Source: Methanolinea sp. SDB
GTDB lineage: Archaea; Halobacteriota; Methanomicrobia; Methanomicrobiales; Methanospirillaceae
DNA length: 8,357 nt
NCBI GenBank assembly: GCA_001412335.1
Contig: LKUF01000500.1
Coordinates: 1-8,357, forward strand
Direction: 5' to 3'
Position 1 is the first letter of the stretch. The number at the start of each line of letters is the position of its first letter. The position numbers and the translations under genes were made by a program. The notes under the pieces are model-generated. The model saw only the letters and a list, made by a program, of their open reading frames with translations, was not told the DNA's origin and did not search any database. This document shows, in pieces, positions 1-5,681 of the stretch.

Positions 1-307
1 GGGTGAACGTGTCCAGAAGTTTTCCCTATCCCTCCCGACCCGGGCATGGGGGAAGAGCCAGCCGATGATTATTCCGGCCACTGCATTAAAGAATCGTATC
101 CAGCCCCCTGGGTCTGCCAGTGAATCGAGGGTGAAGGCGATCGCAGTTGTACCGCAATAGATGAGTGCGGTGAACTATTGAGAGGACTGTAAAGTCTCCC
201 GAGGCTGGGAAGCGCTTGTTTTCAGTCCTTTTAGCAGCATGGGGAAGAAATGGACAAAGATCCGGTGCAAAACCTCCGATTAGCAGGAGTGTTCCGACTA
301 TTTTCAC
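1..307 (-). pseudogene. Possible decayed membrane-protein gene, running off the left edge
   Basis: No intact gene is present, but the minus strand looks like a degraded membrane protein. From 174 down to 1 one frame stays open for 58 codons and encodes two hydrophobic stretches, one near FTALIYCGTTAIAFTL and one near FFNAVAGIIIGWLF, separated by a DPGGW turn and followed by a basic RVGRDR segment. It has no plausible start of its own. Directly upstream in the same frame is a TAG (177-175), preceded by MLLKGLKTSASQ from an ATG at 240. A further hydrophobic segment, KIVGTLLLIGG, lies in another frame from the GTG at 307. One frameshift plus one nonsense codon would join the three pieces. The DPGG turn after a helix resembles residues 56-59 of the membrane protein at 642-1217, so a decayed relative of that gene is conceivable. 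Chance hydrophobicity in noncoding DNA is the main alternative. Confidence 0.3.
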
Positions 308-630
308 CGGCCAGGGAGAGAGTGAAAGCCTCGAAGAAGAAAAGGTCGTCGTGTTGGTATATCACCGATCTGAGAGGGATGCTGGTCCAGACCGTGAGAG
401 ATCCACGTCCCCTCTGTAACGTGTGAGAAGAACGGACCTGGGTCAAAGAGAGGAGTCATTCTTCGACCACCGTTCGGATCTCCATCGAAATCAGGGGGTC
501 TGGCCCCTCGAATGAGTATCAGGCTCATTGATCGGATCCATGACCGGGAAAAATTGTGGTTTCCTGTCTTTAGTATCAGAACGATACGAAGCAATTATCG
601 CGATTCAGAAAAAAATACCTGGTATTGCCT
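308..630. other. Intergenic stretch with short inverted repeats, no gene seen
   Basis: No reading frame here has protein-like composition together with a ribosome-binding site. Open frames on both strands are Arg/Ser/Pro-rich and lack recognisable motifs. Visible structure consists of two adjacent small hairpins (494-508 and 511-529) and an operator-like inverted repeat, GTATC-5-GATAC, at 573-587. The 3' part, about 560-630, is AT-richer and probably contains the promoter of the membrane-protein gene that starts at 642. No convincing TATA box stands out. Confidence 0.45.
573..587. promoter_or_regulatory. Inverted repeat upstream of the membrane-protein gene
   Basis: GTATC (573-577) and GATAC (583-587) form a perfect inverted repeat around AGAAC, about 55 bp before the ATG at 642. 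The size suits a dimeric regulator site, but five-base arms arise easily by chance. Confidence 0.25.
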
Positions 631-638
631 GGTGGTGA
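631..638 (+). promoter_or_regulatory. Ribosome-binding site of the 642 membrane protein
   Basis: GGTGGTGA ends three bases before the ATG at 642. It matches the 3' part of the archaeal Shine-Dalgarno consensus (GGAGGTGATC) at the expected register and fixes the start codon. Confidence 0.6.
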
Positions 639-641
639 AGA

Positions 642-1217
642 ATGAGTTTTTTCATCGTTTTCCTGTTGCCATTCTTCTCATGGGGATGTGCCGTCCTTTT
701 TGACCGGGGGCTGTCCCGGCTATCATCACGAGTGATTCGTTTCTCCGCGGTGTTCATATTCGGGGTATTCCTGGCAACATTGGCAGCGATTGTTGCGGGT
801 TTCGGCGATCCGGGAGGCCCCGCTCCAGTCGCCCTGACCGTCGCCATGTTTCTCTTCATCGTCCTCATAACAGCAACAGCTCTCGTAACCCCTGCACTCC
901 TGCTCGATGGAGTATTCAGCGGAATGGGGCGTGCACAGGTCATGCTCGCATCTGCGGTTATTTCACTCTACTTTATCGTGGCATTTCTCGTCAATCCGGA
1001 TATCTGGGCCGGGGGTCCGGAACCGCTGCTTTCAGATCGGGTTCCTCTTTTCGGCTGGTGTCTCAACGCATTTTCGAGCCAGCTTTCCAATGGCGGGGCT
1101 GATCCGGTATTTACCCTGCTGGCGTATCTCGGTCTCTTCATCGAGATCGCATTCGTTTCAACTGTGATATTCCTGCTCGTTCGGTGGGGAAAGAAAAAAA
1201 TCCAAAAAGATGGATAG
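642..1217 (+). CDS. Multi-pass membrane protein of unknown function, 191 aa
   Basis: I do not recognise the family. The protein is strongly hydrophobic, with about five membrane segments near residues 2-20, 33-53, 62-86, 99-117 and 155-180. Helix 2 ends in a GFGDPGG turn. The longest non-membrane loop, about residues 118-154, contains NPDIWAGGPEP and lies between helices 4 and 5. The C-terminus is basic (RWGKKKIQKD) and would be cytoplasmic by the positive-inside rule. There is no cleavable signal peptide, metal-binding motif, or obvious transporter or enzyme signature. Composition and the ribosome-binding site at 631-638 support a real gene. It ends in TAG, and 141 bp separate it from the acyltransferase gene, which has its own TATA-like element, so the two are probably separate transcription units. 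Confidence 0.8.
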   Translation: MSFFIVFLLPFFSWGCAVLFDRGLSRLSSRVIRFSAVFIFGVFLATLAAIVAGFGDPGGPAPVALTVAMFLFIVLITATALVTPALLLDGVFSGMGRAQVMLASAVISLYFIVAFLVNPDIWAGGPEPLLSDRVPLFGWCLNAFSSQLSNGGADPVFTLLAYLGLFIEIAFVSTVIFLLVRWGKKKIQKDG

Positions 1218-1282
1218 AAGAATGGGACATCCAGTGGCGAAACGGCAAAAAAGGCTGCAGGATAAGTATTTGGAGTGGTGAA

Positions 1283-1292
1283 AATTATAATA
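1283..1292 (+). promoter_or_regulatory. TATA-like box upstream of the acyltransferase
   Basis: AATTATAATA stands out from GC-rich surroundings and follows purine-rich GTGGTGAAA, which could be the BRE. Archaeal transcription usually starts about 25 bp downstream of the box, here about 1312-1318. That would place the transcript start close to the ATG at 1318. Confidence 0.5.
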
Positions 1293-1294
1293 AG

Positions 1295-1307
1295 CCAAAT
1301 CATTTGG
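1295..1307. promoter_or_regulatory. 13-bp palindrome between TATA box and start site
   Basis: CCAAAT-C-ATTTGG is a perfect palindrome with one central base. It lies just downstream of the TATA-like element and before the predicted transcription start, a position where archaeal repressors commonly block polymerase. Its regulator is not identifiable here. Confidence 0.4.
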
Positions 1308-1317
1308 TTCACTGCTC

Positions 1318-1362
1318 ATGAAAAAAGCTGCCCGATTCGACAACAGGCTGAATAATCTATGA
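1318..1362 (+). CDS. Possible 14-codon leader ORF overlapping the acyltransferase start
   Basis: ATG at 1318 opens a 14-codon frame, MKKAARFDNRLNNL, ending in TGA at 1360-1362. The stop overlaps the acyltransferase ATG (1359-1361) as ATGA, a typical arrangement for translational coupling. No Shine-Dalgarno site precedes it, but the TATA-like box at 1283-1292 would start transcription close to its ATG, so leaderless translation is plausible. The peptide is basic at its N-terminus and resembles nothing known to me. It could be a regulatory leader or simply chance. Confidence 0.3.
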   Translation: MKKAARFDNRLNNL

Positions 1363-2990
1363 CAACCGCTAAATCATTCCAAACCGGAGGGAAGAATCAT
1401 ACTCAAATTATCCGCCGGATGGCGAACAACGAGAGGAAATTCCTCCACGTCCCGTCAGCGAACATCGCCGTCTGTGCCCGTCTCCGCGGATCCGTGACAG
1501 CAGGGGATATCAGGAAGGGAATCGATGCCGCCGCCCGGATCCACCCCCTCCTCGCCGCGAAGGTGGTGATGGGCTCTCCGGAAGAGGCCTTCTTTTCCCG
1601 GGGCGACCCGTCCGCAATCCCGCTCCGCGTATGCCCCCGGGAGTCGGATACGCAGTGGTTCGACGAGGTCGTGCACGAGCATACCGTCCCCTTTGATCCT
1701 TCTGTCGCCCCCCTGTCACGGTTCGTCCTCCTCACATCAGGGGACGTTTCGGACCTTGTCATATTCTGCCAGCACGCCATAAGCGACGGCACCGCCCTCG
1801 TCCTCCTCTTACATGACGTCCTCACCCATGCATACGGGAACGGCGGAGATCTTGGAGAGATTGTGCCGCCGCTGATCACGGACTGTATCCCGAAGGCGAA
1901 GGAGAGTTTCGTGAACCGGTTCACGAGGGGATACTCCATGGGGATCATCAACAAGAGGTGGCGGAAGGATCCCTGGTTCTTCGATCACGAGGATCTCATC
2001 TCGATCCATCACGCCTTCTGGGAGAAGTATGCCTACCGGATCGTCCTCTTCGAGCTTGCGGGAGATGACGCTGAGACCCTCCTTGCCGCCTGCCGCAAAC
2101 AGGACGTGACTATCGGATCAGCGGTGACCATGGCATTCCTCGCCGCCTGGCAGGATATACTGGTGGAGAGAATGTACGGGGGACCCGGGATTCCTGCAGG
2201 AGACGCGGGCAGTGTTGAGGCCGGTACAGGGGGCAGGGAGACACGAGACGGTGATGGTCCAGGTACAGGGGTGAAATTACCGGATTATTCCGGAAAGGCG
2301 GGAGAAGGTGTGCGAGAAGGTGATGATTCAACCCCGGCAGGCACACACGCTGACAGGGAAGATGAGACCGGCACTTCACGGAAGTACACGGTCGTTCTTC
2401 CCTACGATCTCAGGAAGCGCCTGGACAACCCGGTCGGAGATGTCTTCTGCCTCTTCGTGGGGAGCATACAGGTCCAGGCCGGGTATGACAGAAAGAGATC
2501 GTTTTGGGAGAATACACGGGATTTTCACGATCAAACGCGGCAAAAGATCGATTCCCGGGAGTTCTTCGGCCCGGCAGCCGAGATAGAGCGCTTCGATCCG
2601 ACACTCATGGACGCCTTCATGAGCTACACGCTCTACGCAAAGGAGGTAAAAAAGGACGACCCGCGGTACGAAAAGCTTTCAGCATTCGCAGCCGCACGTG
2701 ACAACATCGCCCATATCCTCGCCGGGAGGACCCTCACGCTTCTCCCTGATATTATCTCCACCAATATGGGCAGGGCAGCCGTCCCGGGATCGTTCGGGGG
2801 CCTGCACCTGGAGAAACTCTACTTCGCACCCTCGGCGAGCACAACCCCTCTCGTCCTGGGAGGCATCGGCACCGGAAGTTCGGTCACCTTCACCATAAAC
2901 ATCCTCGCAGAGAAGGGATTCGAAGAGGAGAGGATACGGATGATGGAGAGGGTGAGGGACAGGGCGATGAAATACCTGGGATTCCGGTAA
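1359..2990 (+). CDS. Condensation/alcohol-acetyltransferase-type acyltransferase, 543 aa
   Basis: The protein belongs to the CoA-dependent acyltransferase superfamily (condensation domains, WS/DGAT, Pap and alcohol acetyltransferases). The defining motif HxxxDG is present as HAISDG at residues 139-144, with H139 the expected general base and D143 structural. Typical features surround it: an N-terminal segment with IHPLLAAKV (61-69), a lid-like PYDLRKRL segment near 348-355, and a C-terminal STNMGR...GSSVTFTINILAEKG region (467-520) resembling the second lobe. It probably transfers an acyl group from CoA or another thioester to an alcohol or amine; the substrate cannot be read from sequence. 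Residues about 273-341 form a Gly/Asp/Thr-rich low-complexity insert between the two lobes. No strong Shine-Dalgarno site precedes the ATG at 1359; its overlap with a leader ORF suggests coupling. M21 (1419) is the alternative start. There are no carrier-protein or adenylation domains nearby, so a stand-alone enzyme is more likely than an NRPS. Confidence 0.85.
   Translation: MTTAKSFQTGGKNHTQIIRRMANNERKFLHVPSANIAVCARLRGSVTAGDIRKGIDAAARIHPLLAAKVVMGSPEEAFFSRGDPSAIPLRVCPRESDTQWFDEVVHEHTVPFDPSVAPLSRFVLLTSGDVSDLVIFCQHAISDGTALVLLLHDVLTHAYGNGGDLGEIVPPLITDCIPKAKESFVNRFTRGYSMGIINKRWRKDPWFFDHEDLISIHHAFWEKYAYRIVLFELAGDDAETLLAACRKQDVTIGSAVTMAFLAAWQDILVERMYGGPGIPAGDAGSVEAGTGGRETRDGDGPGTGVKLPDYSGKAGEGVREGDDSTPAGTHADREDETGTSRKYTVVLPYDLRKRLDNPVGDVFCLFVGSIQVQAGYDRKRSFWENTRDFHDQTRQKIDSREFFGPAAEIERFDPTLMDAFMSYTLYAKEVKKDDPRYEKLSAFAAARDNIAHILAGRTLTLLPDIISTNMGRAAVPGSFGGLHLEKLYFAPSASTTPLVLGGIGTGSSVTFTINILAEKGFEEERIRMMERVRDRAMKYLGFR
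2175..2381 (+). repeat. Low-complexity, repeat-bearing insert within the acyltransferase
   Basis: This segment encodes a Gly-, Asp-, Glu- and Thr-rich linker (residues about 273-341) between the two lobes. A 10-base direct repeat, GGTACAGGGG, occurs at 2223-2232 and 2262-2271. The spacing of 39 bp (13 codons) keeps the repeat in frame and gives two GTG motifs in the protein. It is probably a flexible linker expanded by slippage. Confidence 0.45.
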
Positions 2991-3025
2991 AATATCAGGC
3001 ACCCATGGATTTTTCGGCAATACTT

Positions 3026-3880
3026 CTACCGTCGCTCATCCATGATCTTCCGGACCAGCGCCGCTCTTTCTCCCGGTTTTAGCTGTTCCGGGACAGGGCA
3101 GAGTTCCTCAAAGGTCTCCTTGCCTGAACGGTACATCAACCCGAGGCCGATCGGGGCTTCTGTATCATAATCCCACTCCCGTGCCTTCCGGCAGGCGGCT
3201 TCGAAGTCCCCGAGATCATCCTGGTCCCAGTCATATATATGCGAATTGTAGTATTCTGTCATGTCGTTGTAAGTGACGCAGATCTGCAGGATATCGATAA
3301 AGGAGAACCCCCGGTGAAGAACAGCTTCCCGTATAAGATCCTTTAGCTGCTCCTGCCGACGTGAATACCCCCTGCCGATAAATGTCGCTCCCGAGGTAAG
3401 CACGAGCTCGAGCGGGTTGAACGGGTGTTCCCGCGAACCATCGGGCGTCGATCTTCCCCTGAAACGGAACGGCGAGGTGGGAGTGTACTGACCGGTTGTG
3501 AGGCCGTATACGCGGTTGTCATGCACGAGCACGGTGATATCCAGGTTTCTCTTTGCCCCAAAGACCAGGTGCTCCAGCCCTTCCGCATAACAGTCGCCGT
3601 CGCCGGCTATGCAGATCACCCGCAGATCAGGATTGGCGATATGAATTCCGGCGGCTATGGGGATAGTCCTTCCGTGCAGTCCATAGAAGCCGTTTATGTT
3701 CATGAAATCAAACATCTTGCCGTGCTGTCCGATACCTGTCACGATTACGACATTCTCGACTGGTATTCCATCCCTGTCCAGTTCCAGGAGGGCTTCACGC
3801 AGTGCATACCTGACACCGAAGTTCCCGCACCCCGGGCACCATGTGACCTGGGCGTGGCTGTAGAGATCCTCGCCCTTCAC
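3026..3880 (-). CDS. 2-oxoacid:ferredoxin oxidoreductase beta subunit (KorB-like), 284 aa
   Basis: This is the thiamine-diphosphate-binding beta subunit. With the fused alpha subunit encoded upstream it would convert a 2-oxoacid plus CoA into an acyl-CoA, CO2 and reduced ferredoxin in the cytoplasm. Visible signatures are the N-terminal CPGC (C15, C18) of the [4Fe-4S] site, the ThDP/Mg motif GDGDC (93-97) followed by N122 and YGLTTG (125-130), and ICVTYN with C201, the usual last cluster ligand. The position where many family members carry the third cysteine (SGIGC) reads TGIGQHGK here, with Q52. The start is GTG at 3880, supported by GGAGG (3892-3888) seven bases upstream; no better in-frame start exists. 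A 40-base spacer separates it from the alpha stop and contains an imperfect 10-bp tandem repeat (3896-3915). It ends in TAG, 35 bp from the convergent acyltransferase. Substrate is undetermined: 2-oxoglutarate, branched-chain or aryl 2-oxoacids are all possible. Confidence 0.92.
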   Translation of the reverse strand: MKGEDLYSHAQVTWCPGCGNFGVRYALREALLELDRDGIPVENVVIVTGIGQHGKMFDFMNINGFYGLHGRTIPIAAGIHIANPDLRVICIAGDGDCYAEGLEHLVFGAKRNLDITVLVHDNRVYGLTTGQYTPTSPFRFRGRSTPDGSREHPFNPLELVLTSGATFIGRGYSRRQEQLKDLIREAVLHRGFSFIDILQICVTYNDMTEYYNSHIYDWDQDDLGDFEAACRKAREWDYDTEAPIGLGLMYRSGKETFEELCPVPEQLKPGERAALVRKIMDERR

Positions 3881-3887
3881 GTTGCCG

Positions 3888-3892
3888 CCTCC
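3888..3892 (-). promoter_or_regulatory. Ribosome-binding site of the beta subunit
   Basis: GGAGG on the minus strand lies seven bases before the GTG at 3880. It decides the non-ATG start, because an ATG overlapping the alpha stop codon (3924) is in a different frame and terminates after 15 codons. Confidence 0.6.
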
Positions 3893-3920
3893 GCTTCCGA
3901 AATCCTCCGAAATTCTCCTC

Positions 3921-5579
3921 TCATGATACAGCCTCCTTCACCCTGGTGTCCAGCTCTTCGACGGTAAACGGCCGGCCATCATATTTCAGTATTGTATCGT
4001 CGGGATGGTACCCAAACTCCCTGATAAATCTTGAGAGCTGACCGGTCTCATTTGTCTCAACCGTGATGATCCGGTCAATGCCGTCCATGGCCCTGGCAAA
4101 CCCCTTCTCCGGGAACGGACTGAGCACAACCGGCTGGACGACCCGGAGGCCGTTTTTTTCTCCCGCCTCATGGCAGGCCCATTTTGAAGAGCCCCAGCAG
4201 AGGAGTGCGGTACTGCTTTCCCGGGCTCCGAGGATGTTGACGGGATCCATCTCCTCGATCTCCCCTTCAAGGATCCTCTCCTTCTTCCACCGCTTCTCGG
4301 CCATGGCCCTGGTTAGTTCCGGATCCTCGGTTGTGATGCCGTCGGTATCATGGACATGACTGTTTACCCGAATCACCTCGCCCTTCACCGGTGGGAAACG
4401 AAGCGGCGAAATCCCTGACCCTGTCAGGGCATACCTGTGATAGGGGCTATTGCTCTCTGCGGAAGGCGTCTCCTGCCTCCTTTTCAGGATCTTGTCCGGG
4501 TCAAGCGAAAACATGCCCTCGCAGACGACCTTGTCGGCCAGAAGGATTGCCGGAACCTGGAACTTCCATGATAGATCCATACCTGCCACCGCCCAGGCCC
4601 GCGCCTCCTCGGCATCTCCCGGTGCGGCCACTAGGCGGGGAAACTCGCCATGGCCCCCGTTCAGGGCGAAGTATAGATCTCCCTGGGCGGTATAGGTGGC
4701 CAGACCAGTGCTTGGGCCCGTGCGTTGCCCGAGCACGATCATGAGAGGGAGCTCGGCCACTCCAGCGAGGCTGATTGCTTCAGTCATTAAGCAGTACCCG
4801 CCGCCGGAGGTCCCGACTGCCGCCCTCGTCCCGGAATAGGCACACCCGAGTGCCATAAGGACGACGGCAATCTCGCTCTCGGGCTGGAAAACCCTTATTT
4901 TTGCTTCTTCCTGCAGTCCTGCCAGGAAATGCATGATATTCGATGTCGGGGACATGGGATAGCTGAAATAATTCGCAAGTTCGCCCTCGATCAATCCTAT
5001 GCCGATAGCCTCGTTTCCGGAAAAGACCGGAAAGACCGGCCGGTCCAGGACGGGAACTCTCTCATGCTCCTCTGCTGCATCGTATGCGCGGCGTGCGACT
5101 GCAAGATTCAGGGCAACCGCCTTTGGTATCGACAGCCTGAGGACATCTTCGAATAAATTCCACCCTATGCCGGCTGCACGGGCAAATGCGCCAAGTATGG
5201 CGGAATTCCCCATAACTGCAGGAGCATCTTCCTCGGCAAGTATCTCTCGTATAGCTACCGCGATCCCGCTGGTATTTTTCACCTCCCCTGCATCATAGAC
5301 AATCACCCCGTCCGCTGCGAGATTGTGTCTGTGCAATCCGACTGTTTCCTGGTTTAGGGCCAGGAGAAAATCCATCTTCTCCCTTATCGCGCCCGGCTGC
5401 CCGCCGGAGCCCCTGATAACAGCGAAGTTATGCCCTCCCTTGATCCTGGACGGGTAATCGAGATACATGTGTACCCTGTACCCGAGCCTTCCCAGGAGCT
5501 GGGCAACAACCTGGCCTGCGCTGCTGATACCGGCACCCGCGGGCCCACCGACAAGAACCGAGACTTCACTCTCCATCAT
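3921..5579 (-). CDS. 2-oxoacid:ferredoxin oxidoreductase, fused gamma-alpha subunit (KorA-like), 552 aa
   Basis: This is the large subunit of a two-subunit 2-oxoacid:ferredoxin oxidoreductase. The gamma domain (about residues 1-180) begins with GGPAGAGISSAGQ and contains the conserved RIKGGHN (45-51). The alpha pyrimidine-binding domain starts near residue 185 with VFSGNEAIGIGLIEG and carries YPMSPTS (207-213), at the place of the YPITP motif known from Sulfolobus enzymes, then GTSGGGYCLMTEA and QRTGPSTGLATYTAQGDL. The C-terminal domain (from about residue 440) is the usual CoA/interface domain. Length fits fused KorA proteins. I chose ATG 5579 because GAGGTGG (5597-5591) lies 11 bases upstream; GTG 5594 falls inside that site, and ATG 5576 is also possible. 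The beta gene follows after 40 bases in the same operon. No ferredoxin-like delta subunit is encoded nearby, so an external ferredoxin is expected as acceptor. Confidence 0.92.
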   Translation of the reverse strand: MMESEVSVLVGGPAGAGISSAGQVVAQLLGRLGYRVHMYLDYPSRIKGGHNFAVIRGSGGQPGAIREKMDFLLALNQETVGLHRHNLAADGVIVYDAGEVKNTSGIAVAIREILAEEDAPAVMGNSAILGAFARAAGIGWNLFEDVLRLSIPKAVALNLAVARRAYDAAEEHERVPVLDRPVFPVFSGNEAIGIGLIEGELANYFSYPMSPTSNIMHFLAGLQEEAKIRVFQPESEIAVVLMALGCAYSGTRAAVGTSGGGYCLMTEAISLAGVAELPLMIVLGQRTGPSTGLATYTAQGDLYFALNGGHGEFPRLVAAPGDAEEARAWAVAGMDLSWKFQVPAILLADKVVCEGMFSLDPDKILKRRQETPSAESNSPYHRYALTGSGISPLRFPPVKGEVIRVNSHVHDTDGITTEDPELTRAMAEKRWKKERILEGEIEEMDPVNILGARESSTALLCWGSSKWACHEAGEKNGLRVVQPVVLSPFPEKGFARAMDGIDRIITVETNETGQLSRFIREFGYHPDDTILKYDGRPFTVEELDTRVKEAVS

Positions 5580-5590
5580 GAATCGAGATC

Positions 5591-5597
5591 CCACCTC
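5591..5597 (-). promoter_or_regulatory. Ribosome-binding site of the gamma-alpha subunit
   Basis: GAGGTGG on the minus strand, 11 bases before ATG 5579. The nearby GTG at 5594 is part of this site and therefore an unlikely start. Confidence 0.55.
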
Positions 5598-5617
5598 AGA
5601 TAGGGGATTGTCAGCAG

Positions 5618-5631
5618 GGATTAAAAGTATA
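5618..5631. promoter_or_regulatory. Shared AT-rich promoter element between divergent genes
   Basis: TTAAAAGTATA is the only AT-rich element in the spacer between the oxidoreductase operon and the prenyltransferase. Read rightward, a TATA box here predicts a start near 5650, inside the hairpin. Read leftward (TATACTTTTAA), it predicts a start near 5600, just ahead of the alpha ribosome-binding site. Whether one box or two overlapping ones are used cannot be told. Confidence 0.4.
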
Positions 5632-5640
5632 GCCTGCTAT

Positions 5641-5663
5641 CTCATCGGTTCAATACCGATGAG
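5641..5663 (+). promoter_or_regulatory. Perfect 9-bp hairpin overlapping the prenyltransferase RBS
   Basis: CTCATCGGT (5641-5649) and ACCGATGAG (5655-5663) are perfect reverse complements around the loop TCAAT. The right arm ends in GAG, the first bases of GAGGGTGA (5661-5668), the only ribosome-binding site for the prenyltransferase. It also lies near the predicted rightward transcription start. It could therefore be a DNA operator for a dimeric regulator of one or both divergent units, or an mRNA hairpin that limits translation. Confidence 0.5.
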
Positions 5664-5681
5664 GGTGAAAATAAACAATTG

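Noticed and set aside
175..177. TAG in the left-edge frame as a pyrrolysine codon
   Set aside because: TAG ends the genes at 1217 and 3026 as a normal stop, no Pyl machinery is visible, and the upstream frame is short and lacks a supported start.
1403..1954. 183-codon minus-strand ORF
   Set aside because: It is Arg/Ser/Thr-rich, antisense to the acyltransferase, and has no ribosome-binding site or domain.
3896..3915. Imperfect 10-bp tandem repeat in the alpha-beta spacer
   Set aside because: It is too short and imperfect to claim as a regulatory element; it is noted only in the beta-subunit entry.
3425..3967. 180-codon plus-strand ORF
   Set aside because: It is antisense to the beta subunit, whose ThDP and Fe-S motifs are unambiguous.
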